Under the pieces are notes generated by a model. That model was not told where the DNA came from, searched no databases, and saw nothing but the letters and a program-made list of their open reading frames with translations. The translations under genes and the position numbers were made by a program. Positions 33,926 to 42,694 of a stretch of DNA of 64,000 nucleotides are shown piece by piece. Source of the DNA: an uncultured Gammaproteobacteria bacterium (GTDB lineage Bacteria; Pseudomonadota; Gammaproteobacteria; Steroidobacterales; UBA11654); assembly GCA_902553145.1 (NCBI GenBank), contig CACDKD010000006.1:1-64000 (forward strand), read 5' to 3'. Position 1 is the stretch's first letter. Each line of letters begins with the position of its first letter.

Positions 33926-34551
33926 CGAATGTTTCTAATAGAAGATCAATGATGGGGTTATTCTCAGGCAATACTTGCATCAGATCCCACCAAGTAAGAT
34001 TTGTTCTAAGAGAGAAAGGAATAACGACTGATATTCAGAATGTCGATGGAAAAAAAATTCCTGAAGATCTTATAGCTCTAAATCCTTATGCTTCAATTCC
34101 GACCCTTACAGACAGGGAGCTTGTAATATATGATTCTGGTGTGATCATTGAATATCTAGATGAAAGATACCCTCATCCACCATTGATGCCCGTGAGCCCT
34201 GTTGATAGAGCCAAAATAAGATTGGCACTAGTTTCATTGGAAGCTGATATTGTTTCAACTGCAATAGAGCTTGATGCCGCACTTGGCAGTAGGAATGAAA
34301 ACAGTCTCAGGAAAAAACTCAAATCAATGTTGAATGCATCACTGGATTTATTTTCTTCTAATAAGTATTTTCTTAATGATGAATTGACAGTCATAGACTG
34401 CGTGTTGGCCCCAATACTTTGGAGATTAGAATACTTCGGTATTTCACTTGGTAAGGAACAAAAGGCCATTACTGATTATATGGAGAGAGTGTTCTCTCGT
34501 GAAACCTTTCAGAATAGTCTTAGCGAGGATGAAGAAGAGATGCATCTATAG
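33922..34551 (+). CDS. sspA: Stringent starvation protein A (GST-fold RNA polymerase-associated factor)
   Basis: 209 aa from GTG 33922 (GTGA overlap with petC). The GST-like N domain (GLFSGNTCIRSHQVRFVLREKGI, ALNPYASIPTL, YDSGVIIEYLDERYPHPPLMP) is followed by a helical C domain. The PHPPLMP motif is typical of SspA. SspA binds RNA polymerase under stress. The petABC-sspA order is common in Gammaproteobacteria. sspB, usually next, is not here. Confidence 0.92.
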   Translation: MTNVSNRRSMMGLFSGNTCIRSHQVRFVLREKGITTDIQNVDGKKIPEDLIALNPYASIPTLTDRELVIYDSGVIIEYLDERYPHPPLMPVSPVDRAKIRLALVSLEADIVSTAIELDAALGSRNENSLRKKLKSMLNASLDLFSSNKYFLNDELTVIDCVLAPILWRLEYFGISLGKEQKAITDYMERVFSRETFQNSLSEDEEEMHL

Positions 34552-34557
34552 CCTTTC

Positions 34558-35412
34558 ATGCATGAAGATCACATGACAGGCACTCTCTATCTTGTTTCAA
34601 CGCCAATAGGTAACATCAACGACATAACAATTCGTGCAATTGAGATACTAAATAGTGTTGATATCATTCTTACTGAAGACACAAGAGTTACATCTAAGCT
34701 TTTAAAGCATCATTCAGTAAAAACACAATCATCTTTGCAATCATTCAATCAAATAAATGAGGACAAGAAAGCCCCTAAGATTATCTTGGCACTAAAAGAA
34801 GGAAAAGACATTGCACTTGTTTCTGACGCTGGAACACCACTAATTAGTGACCCAGGATATAAATTCATTAAGCATGTGAGAGAGAATAGAATCAGAGTGG
34901 AGCCTATACCTGGCTGTTGTGCACTAATAGCTGCAATCACTTCATCAGGCTTGCCTTCCGATCGGTTTACATTTTATGGTTTTTTACCTAGAAGTCCTTC
35001 TAAAAGGATAAATGAACTTAATAAATTAGTTCATAAAGAAGAAACGCTTATCTTTTATGAATCCGTACATCGAATCGAATCTTCAGTAGACGATATGATC
35101 AAAGTTTTTGGAGGCAATAGACCAGCTGTAGCTTGCAAAGAGATCACTAAGATGCACGAGTCATTTATTGGCGAGACATTGTCTGATATCTCCCAGTTTT
35201 TTGAGAATAATAAAGAGAAAATAAAAGGAGAGTTTACTCTTGTTGTTAAGGGTTCTTCTGAAGCAGAATCTGTCAGTGAGGAGCTTGATAAAATCTTGGG
35301 CATCCTCATGAGTGATCTATCTCTAAAGAAGGCTGTTGAGATTGCTAATAAGGTATCTAAATTCAGTAAGTCAAAAATTTATGATCGAGCGCTCAAGATT
35401 AAAAACCAATAG
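34558..35412 (+). CDS. rsmI: 16S rRNA (cytidine-1402-2'-O)-methyltransferase RsmI
   Basis: 284 aa from ATG 34558; ATG 34573 (MTGTLYLVSTPIGN) gives the more usual start. It is a tetrapyrrole-methylase-fold enzyme with LTEDTRVTSKLL, the SAM-contact region LVSDAGTPLISDPGY, and FYGFLPRSPSKR. It methylates the ribose of C1402 in the 30S decoding centre. It directly precedes the RNase P RNA gene, a conserved gammaproteobacterial neighbourhood. Confidence 0.95.
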   Translation: MHEDHMTGTLYLVSTPIGNINDITIRAIEILNSVDIILTEDTRVTSKLLKHHSVKTQSSLQSFNQINEDKKAPKIILALKEGKDIALVSDAGTPLISDPGYKFIKHVRENRIRVEPIPGCCALIAAITSSGLPSDRFTFYGFLPRSPSKRINELNKLVHKEETLIFYESVHRIESSVDDMIKVFGGNRPAVACKEITKMHESFIGETLSDISQFFENNKEKIKGEFTLVVKGSSEAESVSEELDKILGILMSDLSLKKAVEIANKVSKFSKSKIYDRALKIKNQ

Positions 35413-35450
35413 CCTTGTATTTTTAGACACATTGATTAATAATCCAGCTT

Positions 35451-35783
35451 GGAGTTGGCCAGACAATCGCTGAATTTCAGAGGAAAGTCCGGGCTCCTTC
35501 GGGAACGATGCCAGGTAACACCTGGAAGGCGTGAGCCTATGGAAAGTGCATCAGAAAATATACCGCTCTAATTATTTAGAGTAAGGGTGAAAAGGTGCGG
35601 TAAGAGCGCACCGCCTTATTGGCAACACTAAGGGCATTGCAAACCCCATCGGGAGCAAGACCAAATAGAAGAGTAATGATAACCCGTAATCACTCTTGGG
35701 TAGGTCGCTTGAGGTGTTTGGTGACAAGCATCCCAGATGAATGATTGTACAAAGACAGAACCCGGCTTATAGGCCAACTCCAT
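35451..35783 (+). ncRNA. rnpB: RNase P RNA, bacterial type A
   Basis: About 330 nt. Universal blocks are present: AGAGGAAAGTCCGGGCTCC near the 5' end, GTAAGGGTGAAAAGGTGCGG and TAAGAGCGCACCG (P8/P9), GCAAGACCAAATAGAAG, and ACAGAACCCGGCTTA at the 3' end (P4). The ends pair perfectly as P1/P2 (GAGTTGGCC 35452-35460 with GGCCAACTC 35772-35780). Helix P3 is reduced to a 4-bp hairpin CTGA-ATT-TCAG (35470-35480). It is the catalytic RNA for tRNA 5' processing. This fills the only gap over 300 bp without a protein gene. Confidence 0.97.
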
Positions 35784-35810
35784 ATCCTTATAATTATCCT
35801 CTTTTATCTA

Positions 35811-35838
35811 TTGACATCATTTATATATAAACTATAGT
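35811..35838 (+). promoter_or_regulatory. Promoter of mraZ/dcw cluster
   Basis: -35 TTGACA (35811-35816, perfect), a 16-bp spacer and -10 TATAGT (35833-35838). The start would be near 35845, about 48 nt before the mraZ ATG. It is the best promoter match in the window. Confidence 0.65.
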
Positions 35839-35862
35839 TGTGTATTAGTGGTAAAAAGTGGG
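35839..35862 (+). promoter_or_regulatory. Candidate MraZ operator repeats
   Basis: TGG-type boxes recur every 10 bp just after the -10: TGTGT (35839), TGGTA (35849), TGGGA (35859). Known MraZ sites are direct TGGGN repeats separated by 5 nt upstream of mraZ. One box here is perfect and two are degenerate, so autoregulation by MraZ is plausible. Confidence 0.45.
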
Positions 35863-35892
35863 ATAAAACGCTTGATCTTACTGATAAATATA

Positions 35893-36339
35893 ATGTTTAG
35901 AGGATTAAATAAAATTAGTTTAGATACTAAGGGACGGATATCCATTCCAACAAAGTATCGATCAGAACTCTCAAAATATGGCTCTAATGAGCTCGTATGC
36001 ACTATTGATATTGATCAATGTTTACTTTTATATCCAAAAAAAATTTGGCTCAAGATCGAAAAAACAATTATGGCACTGCCTTCACTTGATAAGTCTAGCA
36101 GAATGCTTCAACGCTTAATGGTTGGTCATGCCAGCGAGTTAGTTTTAGATAGCCAGAGTAGGATTCTGGTGCCAATAGAATTAAGAGAATTTTCGGGGAT
36201 AAAAAAATCTGCCATGTTTATAGGTCAAGGTCGACGCTTCGAAATTTGGAACTATCAATCATGGAATCAATCAAGAAATTCATGGCTTAAGAAAAGTGAT
36301 CTCACATTAACCGAACAACTGAGGGATATCTCAATTTAG
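35893..36339 (+). CDS. mraZ: Transcriptional regulator MraZ
   Basis: 148 aa from ATG 35893 (MFRGLNKISLDTKGRISIPTKYR); an upstream in-frame GTG at 35848 lies in the operator region and adds unrelated residues. Two AbrB-like swapped-hairpin domains are seen, each with a D-x-[KQ]-[GS]-R-[IL] core (LDTKGRISIP; LDSQSRILVPIELREF). It is a DNA-binding regulator of the dcw cluster. ftsZ follows 11 bp later, instead of rsmH as usual. Confidence 0.93.
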   Translation: MFRGLNKISLDTKGRISIPTKYRSELSKYGSNELVCTIDIDQCLLLYPKKIWLKIEKTIMALPSLDKSSRMLQRLMVGHASELVLDSQSRILVPIELREFSGIKKSAMFIGQGRRFEIWNYQSWNQSRNSWLKKSDLTLTEQLRDISI

Positions 36340-36350
36340 GTATAGTTTAT

Positions 36351-37523
36351 ATGGGCGAATTTGCTTTTGAATTAATGGATACAGATAGCCAAAGGGCTAA
36401 TATAAAAGTCATTGGCGTTGGAGGTGGCGGCGGTAATGCAGTCAATCATATGATCAGACAAGGTATTCAAGGTGTAAATTTTGTTTGTGCTAATACTGAC
36501 ACCCAGGATCTCTCATCTTCACCTGCTCAAGAAAAGATTCAACTAGGGGTCGAGACCTCAAAAGGATTAGGTGCTGGAATGCATCCAGAAGTAGGAAAAG
36601 CCTCTGCTGAAGAGGCAGCAGAATCAATAAAAGCTCTTCTCTCTGACACAGATATGTTATTCATTACTGCTGGATTAGGAGGAGGCACTGGCACAGGCGC
36701 AAGCCCTGTTATTGCAAAGATTGCAAAAGAGATGGATATCTTAACAGTTGGTGTTGTTACAAAACCATTTAAATGGGAGGGCAATGAGAGATCCTCATTA
36801 GCAGAACAGGGACTCAAGGATCTTGAGCAAGATGTCGACTCTTTAATTGTAATTCCGAATGATTTATTACAATCTTTGGGTGAGAGAATTACAGTTTTTA
36901 ATGCATTTGATGCAGCCAATGATGTTTTATTAAATTCAGTTCAAGGAATAGTAGAGCTGATAACTGTTCCCGGTGTTATCAATCTTGATTTCGCTGACGT
37001 GAAAGCAGTAATGGGTAAAAAAGGTCGAAGTATTATGGGTTCGGCTGTTGCATCGGGGCCTGATAGAGCAAGACTTGCAATAGAGAATGCTGTCAGGAGC
37101 CCTCTATTGGAAGATATCAATTTAGAGGGTGCGTCCGGAATACTGCTCAATGTCACAGTCGGGAGCGATCTTGAGATTTCTGAATTTAACCAGATAGGCG
37201 ATATTGCGCAAGGCTATGCAGCCGAAAAATCAAAAGTGATTGTTGGCACCGCACTTTCAAGTGATTTGGATGATGACAGCATAAGAGTGACTCTTGTTGC
37301 TACAGGTTTAGATGCATCAAGGGCAGAAGATACTGCAAAAGGTCGCGAAAGATCTTTTGATGATTTAGATCGACCAATTACAGCTAGAAATGGACTGAAA
37401 CAACAAACAACACAAGACATGTTCGAAAGCCTAGAAAAAACAAAGCCATCTGGGGAGCATGATGAAGAGTTACTGGATATACCTCGCTTTTTAAGAAGAC
37501 AAGATCCTGATCTAGATTTTTGA
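36351..37523 (+). CDS. ftsZ: Cell division GTPase FtsZ, displaced to second position of dcw
   Basis: 390 aa. The N-terminus FELMDTDSQRANIKVIGVGGGGGNAVNHM, the tubulin signature GGGTGTG (110-116), the T7 catalytic loop region (VINLDFADVKAVM) and the C-terminal conserved peptide LDIPRFLRRQ that binds FtsA/ZipA/ZapD are all intact. It forms the cytokinetic ring. In nearly all dcw clusters ftsZ is behind ftsA; here it lies between mraZ and rsmH, 11 bp after mraZ and 13 bp before rsmH, with no second copy behind ftsA. Confidence 0.97.
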   Translation: MGEFAFELMDTDSQRANIKVIGVGGGGGNAVNHMIRQGIQGVNFVCANTDTQDLSSSPAQEKIQLGVETSKGLGAGMHPEVGKASAEEAAESIKALLSDTDMLFITAGLGGGTGTGASPVIAKIAKEMDILTVGVVTKPFKWEGNERSSLAEQGLKDLEQDVDSLIVIPNDLLQSLGERITVFNAFDAANDVLLNSVQGIVELITVPGVINLDFADVKAVMGKKGRSIMGSAVASGPDRARLAIENAVRSPLLEDINLEGASGILLNVTVGSDLEISEFNQIGDIAQGYAAEKSKVIVGTALSSDLDDDSIRVTLVATGLDASRAEDTAKGRERSFDDLDRPITARNGLKQQTTQDMFESLEKTKPSGEHDEELLDIPRFLRRQDPDLDF

Positions 37524-37536
37524 TTTTCAGAGTACC

Positions 37537-38454
37537 ATGATCAATGAATCATTTCATATCCCGGTATTAACTGAGGAAGTTATTCACTATTTGTTACTTA
37601 AAAAAAATGGGACTTATTTAGATGCAACATCAGGTTTTGGCGGACATTCTGCTGCTATTTTAGAACAATTAGTTGGCGGTTCACTTATTTCAACAGATCA
37701 AGATCCTGAAGCTATCAGCTATCTAAAATCAAAATTTAAATCTCAAGAACGACTGAGCATTCATCAGGCTCGTTTTAGCGAATTAGATAAATTACTTTGT
37801 GATAATGATTTTGATGGAATACTTGCGGATATTGGGGTTTCATCGTATCAGTTAAATACTGCAAAAAGAGGTTTCAGCTTCATGAAAGACGGTCCACTTG
37901 ATATGAGAATGAATCAAAATATAGGAGAAGATGCGTCAAGTTGGTTAAATAATGCTTCAGAAAAAGAAATTTCAAACATTCTATGGAAATATGGCGAAGA
38001 AAGAAAAGCAAAAAGAATCGCTAAAGCAATTATTGAGGCAAGGAATAATTTTAAAATCAAATCAACAAAAGAACTTGCTGAAATTATTCTCGAAGAGGTT
38101 CCAAGAAGATTTAATGACAAGAAACATCCAGCAACAAAAACATTTCAAGCGATAAGGATATTCATAAATAATGAGCTCGAAGAGTTGAAGTTGCTCTTGG
38201 ATTTCACCTCAAAACATCTAAAAATAGGTGGAAGGGCTTGTATTATTAGTTTCCATTCTTTGGAAGATAGAATGGTTAAACAATTCTTTAGAGATCATTC
38301 GCGAAGAGATCCAAGATTATCCAAACTTCCAAACCTAGCGGATGACTCATCATTTAAGCTTGTATCTAGGGCCATTAAGCCCAGTGATCATGAAATCAGT
38401 ATCAATCCACGATCAAGGAGTGCCAAACTCAGAGTAATTGAGAGGATAAGATGA
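37537..38454 (+). CDS. rsmH: 16S rRNA (cytosine-1402-N4)-methyltransferase RsmH
   Basis: 305 aa. The SAM-binding region YLDATSGFGGHSAAIL and ADIGVSSYQLNTAKRGFSFMKDGPLDMRM identify it, as does IISFHSLEDRMVKQFFRDH. It modifies the same 16S nucleotide as RsmI encoded 2 kb upstream. It overlaps ftsL by 4 bp. Confidence 0.96.
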   Translation: MINESFHIPVLTEEVIHYLLLKKNGTYLDATSGFGGHSAAILEQLVGGSLISTDQDPEAISYLKSKFKSQERLSIHQARFSELDKLLCDNDFDGILADIGVSSYQLNTAKRGFSFMKDGPLDMRMNQNIGEDASSWLNNASEKEISNILWKYGEERKAKRIAKAIIEARNNFKIKSTKELAEIILEEVPRRFNDKKHPATKTFQAIRIFINNELEELKLLLDFTSKHLKIGGRACIISFHSLEDRMVKQFFRDHSRRDPRLSKLPNLADDSSFKLVSRAIKPSDHEISINPRSRSAKLRVIERIR

Positions 38455-38741
38455 AGGTAAAAAATATTGACTATAAATGGCTATTATTTTGGTATTTGAT
38501 GGTTTGCTTCTCAGGCTTATACGAAGTTCAATTACACTTTAGCAAGAGAAATCTATTTCAGGAATATCAAACTAATGAATCTGAAACTCAAAAACTAGAA
38601 ATGGAGTGGAGGGAGCTTCAGCTTGACTATTCAGCATTTACGTCTGGACAAAAAATTGGGTTGACGGCTAAAGAAAAGGCCAACATGAAACTTCCTGACT
38701 CTAGAAAAATAAATTTACTTAAAAAAGATGAAACGAACTGA
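38451..38741 (+). CDS. ftsL: Cell division protein FtsL
   Basis: 96 aa. It has a short cytoplasmic N-terminus, one membrane segment (WLLFWYLMVCFSGLYEV) and a periplasmic coiled coil (ETQKLEMEWRELQLDYSAF). The LEMEWRELQLDYS heptad pattern is typical of gammaproteobacterial FtsL. It bridges FtsQ/FtsB and FtsW/FtsI in the divisome. Position between rsmH and ftsI supports the call. Low sequence conservation is normal for the family. Confidence 0.88.
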   Translation: MKVKNIDYKWLLFWYLMVCFSGLYEVQLHFSKRNLFQEYQTNESETQKLEMEWRELQLDYSAFTSGQKIGLTAKEKANMKLPDSRKINLLKKDETN

Positions 38742-40398
38742 AAAAGGTTTAATGAAATCAAGATTCATTTTTTTATTATGTCTGATATCAGTCATGCTTC
38801 TAGGTCTATTTGCTCGTTCTTTTTATTTGCAATATCTTGAGTCTGATTTTCTCAACTCAGAGGGGGATAAGAAGCATATAAAATACAAAAATATTCCTGC
38901 AAGCAGAGGAAGTATCTACGATAGAAATGGTGTGCCACTTGCAGTGAGTATACCCGTATATAGATTGATTGTTGATCCAAAAACATTGATTAAAAGAGAT
39001 AACTACCCTCAGCTATTAAGCTCACTATCAAAAATAATCTCAAAGCCTGCAAGAGAGATTGATTTAGAAATAAGAAAGAGGAGCAACAAAAGATATTTTG
39101 TGCTCAAAAGAGAATTAAGAAAATCAGAGGTCGAAATTGTACGCAGAGATAATTTTGGAAATTATGTTTGGCTTGAACCCTTCTATAAGAGGTTTTATCC
39201 GAATGGAGAAACTTCATCACATTTATTGGGATTTACTGACAGCGAGGGCATGGGACAAGAGGGTTTAGAGTATGCTTTAAACAAGGGCCTCTCGGGAACG
39301 AATGGTTTAAAAAAGACACTGACAGATGTTCACCAGAATAGTATTGCTGATGTTGAGATCATCAATGAACCCGTGATGGGAGAGGATTTTTATTCCAGCA
39401 TTGATATAAAGATCCAACATTTTGCACACGAAGCATTGAAGTCCGGAATTGAAAAAAATAATGCAAAGGGAGGATCTGTTGTTGTTATGGATGTGACTAC
39501 TGGAGAGATTTTGGCAATTTCAAATCAGCCAGCCGGAGATCTTTCATTCTCAGAAAATAGAACCCCAAAAATATATAAAAATAAAGCAATGACAGATAAG
39601 TTTGAGCCTGGCTCAACTTTTAAAACACTCACAATGGCCGCAGCTCTGAAGCATCAGATTTTTGAGCCAGAAGATGTGATAGATACATCAGCATATAAAA
39701 TTGGCGCTAGAACCATTAAAGATTCTAGAGATCATGGCATATTAACAATGGAAGAAGTACTAATAAAGTCAAGCAATACTGGAATTTCAAAGATCGCTTT
39801 GGAGATTGATTCATGTGATCTATTCACATTCTTTAATAGCCTTGGATTTGGTCAAGTCACATCTTCTGGTTTCCCAGGCGAGGCATCTGGCACTCTAGAT
39901 TATCAGTGTAGCCGATGGAGAGAGGGTATGATTGCCTCTCTTTCATATGGATACAATGTTGACATAAGTTTGATACAGCTTGCAGGGGCATATGCAGCTA
40001 TTGCAAATGGTGGAATCAGAAAGCCCGTTACTTTGAAAAAGATTGACGATGAGAAATTAGATGGTGATCGTATTCTTTCAGAACAAACTTCAAGGGACAT
40101 AATTTCAATGCTTGAAAATGTAGCTGTAAGAGGGGCACCTCGAGCAAAGATCAATGGATATCGTATTGGAGGCAAAACCGGAACGGCACAAATTGCAGCT
40201 GCAAACTATGCTTCAGATAAGCACAATGCTTTATTTGTAGGTATCGCACCTCTGACAAAACCAAAGATAGCAATTGCAGTTATTGTTAATGAGCCTGGAG
40301 GAAACGAATATTATGGTGGGCAAGTCGCAGCTCCGGTTTTTTCTGAAATAGGTTCGCACACACTCAGACTTTTAGGAATAGCTCCTGATGATAAATAA
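38728..40398 (+). CDS. ftsI: Peptidoglycan transpeptidase FtsI (PBP3)
   Basis: 556 aa from ATG 38728, overlapping ftsL by 14 bp; ATG 38752 (MKSRFIF) after AAAAAGG is an alternative. It has an N-terminal anchor, a pedestal domain with ASRGSIYDRNG, and a transpeptidase domain with active-site S296 in GSTFK, SSN in IKSSNTGI, and KTGTAQ. It crosslinks septal peptidoglycan. murE should follow in a standard cluster; instead a 62-bp gap leads to mraY. Confidence 0.96.
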   Translation: MKRTEKGLMKSRFIFLLCLISVMLLGLFARSFYLQYLESDFLNSEGDKKHIKYKNIPASRGSIYDRNGVPLAVSIPVYRLIVDPKTLIKRDNYPQLLSSLSKIISKPAREIDLEIRKRSNKRYFVLKRELRKSEVEIVRRDNFGNYVWLEPFYKRFYPNGETSSHLLGFTDSEGMGQEGLEYALNKGLSGTNGLKKTLTDVHQNSIADVEIINEPVMGEDFYSSIDIKIQHFAHEALKSGIEKNNAKGGSVVVMDVTTGEILAISNQPAGDLSFSENRTPKIYKNKAMTDKFEPGSTFKTLTMAAALKHQIFEPEDVIDTSAYKIGARTIKDSRDHGILTMEEVLIKSSNTGISKIALEIDSCDLFTFFNSLGFGQVTSSGFPGEASGTLDYQCSRWREGMIASLSYGYNVDISLIQLAGAYAAIANGGIRKPVTLKKIDDEKLDGDRILSEQTSRDIISMLENVAVRGAPRAKINGYRIGGKTGTAQIAAANYASDKHNALFVGIAPLTKPKIAIAVIVNEPGGNEYYGGQVAAPVFSEIGSHTLRLLGIAPDDK

Positions 40399-40460
40399 TT
40401 TTAATTTGATAAGTGTTAATCTAATAACAATGATTTTTAGGAAACGTTAAGGGAGTAACC

Positions 40461-41540
40461 ATGTTTTTATATTTTTCTGAAAATTTGATCGAGTGGTTTT
40501 CTCCACTAAACGCTTTTACATATATTACAACCAGAGGTATTCTTGCTGCATTAACAGCACTCATTATTTCCTTCCTATTTGGTCCCAAAATCATTTTAGC
40601 ACTCGAGGGCAATAAGATTGGTGAGACAATCAGAACCGATGGGCCATCCAGTCACTCTTCAAAGGGTGGGACTCCGACGATGGGCGGACTTATGATTATC
40701 CTCTCAATCATTGTCAGCGTTCTTATATGGTCAGACTTGAGTAATGTTTATAATTTAGTTCTCATTGCATCGATCATTTCCTTTGGGCTGATTGGATTTA
40801 TTGATGATTTCACAAAGCTTAAAAAAAGCAAGAAAGGCATGTCTGCGAAAACAAAATTAATTTTGCAGTTTATTGTCGCAGCTTCATCTACTTACTATCT
40901 TCTGGGGCAAGGGAGTAGTGTACTCAGCTCAGAAGTACTAATCCCTTTTACAAATAATATTCGCCTTGATCTAGGTTGGTTCTTTCTGCCTTTTGCAATT
41001 TTTGTGATTGTTGGCTCAAGCAATGCAGTTAATTTAACCGATGGATTGGATGGTTTAGCAATCATGCCTGTTTCAATGATTGCCATAGCCCTTGGAATTT
41101 TTGCTTATGTCACAGGTAATTTTAACTTTGCTGATTATTTAGATTTGCCGTTCCTTCAAGATGCGGGTGAAGTTTTTGTTTTTTGTTGTGCCATCTCAGG
41201 TGCTGGATTGGGATTTTTGTGGTTCAACACCTATCCAGCTCAGATCTTTATGGGGGATGTTGGCGCCGTATCTCTCGGCGGAATACTTGGGACGATTGCT
41301 GTTATCGTCAAACAAGAGCTGATATTAGCTATCATGGGAGGTGTTTTTATCATTGAAACTTTATCTGTGGTGCTTCAGGTTGGCTCATTCAAACTGAGAG
41401 GAAAGAGGATTTTTAATATGGCTCCGATCCACCATCACTTTGAATTAAAAGGATGGGCTGAACCCAAAGTGATCGTGAGGTTTTGGATCATTACCGTTTT
41501 TCTTGTTCTCATTGGCTTATCAAGTCTTAAAATAAGATAA
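40461..41540 (+). CDS. mraY: Phospho-MurNAc-pentapeptide transferase MraY
   Basis: 359 aa, about ten membrane helices. Signature pieces: GKMSAKTK equivalent (KKGMSAKTKLILQF), SSNAVNLTDGLDGLA, FMGDVGAVSLGG, and MAPIHHHFELKGW near the C-terminus. It makes lipid I at the inner membrane. It has a good GGGAG ribosome site. Neither murE/murF before nor murD after is present; ftsW begins 2 bp after its stop. Confidence 0.97.
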   Translation: MFLYFSENLIEWFSPLNAFTYITTRGILAALTALIISFLFGPKIILALEGNKIGETIRTDGPSSHSSKGGTPTMGGLMIILSIIVSVLIWSDLSNVYNLVLIASIISFGLIGFIDDFTKLKKSKKGMSAKTKLILQFIVAASSTYYLLGQGSSVLSSEVLIPFTNNIRLDLGWFFLPFAIFVIVGSSNAVNLTDGLDGLAIMPVSMIAIALGIFAYVTGNFNFADYLDLPFLQDAGEVFVFCCAISGAGLGFLWFNTYPAQIFMGDVGAVSLGGILGTIAVIVKQELILAIMGGVFIIETLSVVLQVGSFKLRGKRIFNMAPIHHHFELKGWAEPKVIVRFWIITVFLVLIGLSSLKIR

Positions 41541-41542
41541 TC

Positions 41543-42694
41543 ATGAATATCTCTACGAGAGAATCAAACGAGGCTTTCGATCAACTCTTTTTGATATCTT
41601 GTATATTCTTAGTCATCGGAGGCATCGTCATGCTTGCCTCTGCATCGATGCCAATTTCTATGAAACATTTTGGGAGTCCTTATGGCTATGTAAATAAGCA
41701 ACTCTTTTCAATTGGACTTGGCTTGGTTGGCGGTCTATTTATATTTATCATACCCACTCAATTTTGGGAAAAATTAGGAATATTTTTACCGCTGATCTCT
41801 CTTATTCTTTTGGCATCTGTTTTTATTCCAGGCATGGGTTTGACTGTGAATGGATCTACAAGGTGGTTAGCCATACCAGGCCTTCCTAATATTCAGGTCA
41901 TTGATCCAGCTAGATTATTGCTAATGATGTATATGGCTGGATATTGCTATAGGCAACAAGAGAATGTAAAAGACAATTTCATGAGTTTTGTGAAACCGAT
42001 GATATTTATTGTTCCAGCATGTCTTCTCTTATTACTTCAGCCAGATTTTGGTTCAACTGTAATCATTTTATCGCTTACTGCGGGACTTTTTTTCTTGGCA
42101 GGATTTAAAATGAGATTCTTTATTTTATTGGTCATACTTCTTGTAACACTGTTTGCAGTACTCATATATATTGCGCCATATAGAATGGCTAGGCTGACAT
42201 ACTTTCTTGAACCATGGAATGATCCTCTAGGGGCAGGTTACCAGCTGACCAATTCACTAATAGCTATTGGCTCAGGCGGATTATTCGGCATAGGACTTGG
42301 CGAAAGTTTGCAAAAGCTTTTTTATTTGCCTGAAGCTCATACTGATTTTATATTCGCAATCATTGCTGAAGAACTTGGTTTACTGGGTACAATCATATTA
42401 TTGCTACTTTACGGTCTTTTAATCTATAGAATATTTGCAATCGGATTTATGGCACTGAATGCAAAAAGGGTTTTTCAAAGTTACTTATGCATGGCGATTG
42501 GATTATGGTTGTCCATGCAAGTGATTATTAACTTGGGAGTCAATATGGGTCTGCTGCCAACCAAAGGGCTTACTTTGCCATTGATTAGTTATGGAAGCAG
42601 TAGCATTTCTATGACATTGGTCACACTGGCAATCGTTCTCAAGATAGGATATGAGAATCCAAGGCAAAAAAAGAATCTAAGAACGAATGGATAA
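41543..42694 (+). CDS. ftsW: Septal peptidoglycan glycosyltransferase FtsW (SEDS family)
   Basis: 383 aa, about ten membrane segments. SEDS landmarks: GSTRWLAIPG, LLQPDFGSTVIIL, YQLTNSLIAIGSGGLFGIGLGES, PEAHTDFIFAIIAEELG (with the catalytic aspartate region), and LISYGSSS near the end. It partners with FtsI. It overlaps murG by 8 bp; murD is missing before it. Confidence 0.96.
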   Translation: MNISTRESNEAFDQLFLISCIFLVIGGIVMLASASMPISMKHFGSPYGYVNKQLFSIGLGLVGGLFIFIIPTQFWEKLGIFLPLISLILLASVFIPGMGLTVNGSTRWLAIPGLPNIQVIDPARLLLMMYMAGYCYRQQENVKDNFMSFVKPMIFIVPACLLLLLQPDFGSTVIILSLTAGLFFLAGFKMRFFILLVILLVTLFAVLIYIAPYRMARLTYFLEPWNDPLGAGYQLTNSLIAIGSGGLFGIGLGESLQKLFYLPEAHTDFIFAIIAEELGLLGTIILLLLYGLLIYRIFAIGFMALNAKRVFQSYLCMAIGLWLSMQVIINLGVNMGLLPTKGLTLPLISYGSSSISMTLVTLAIVLKIGYENPRQKKNLRTNG

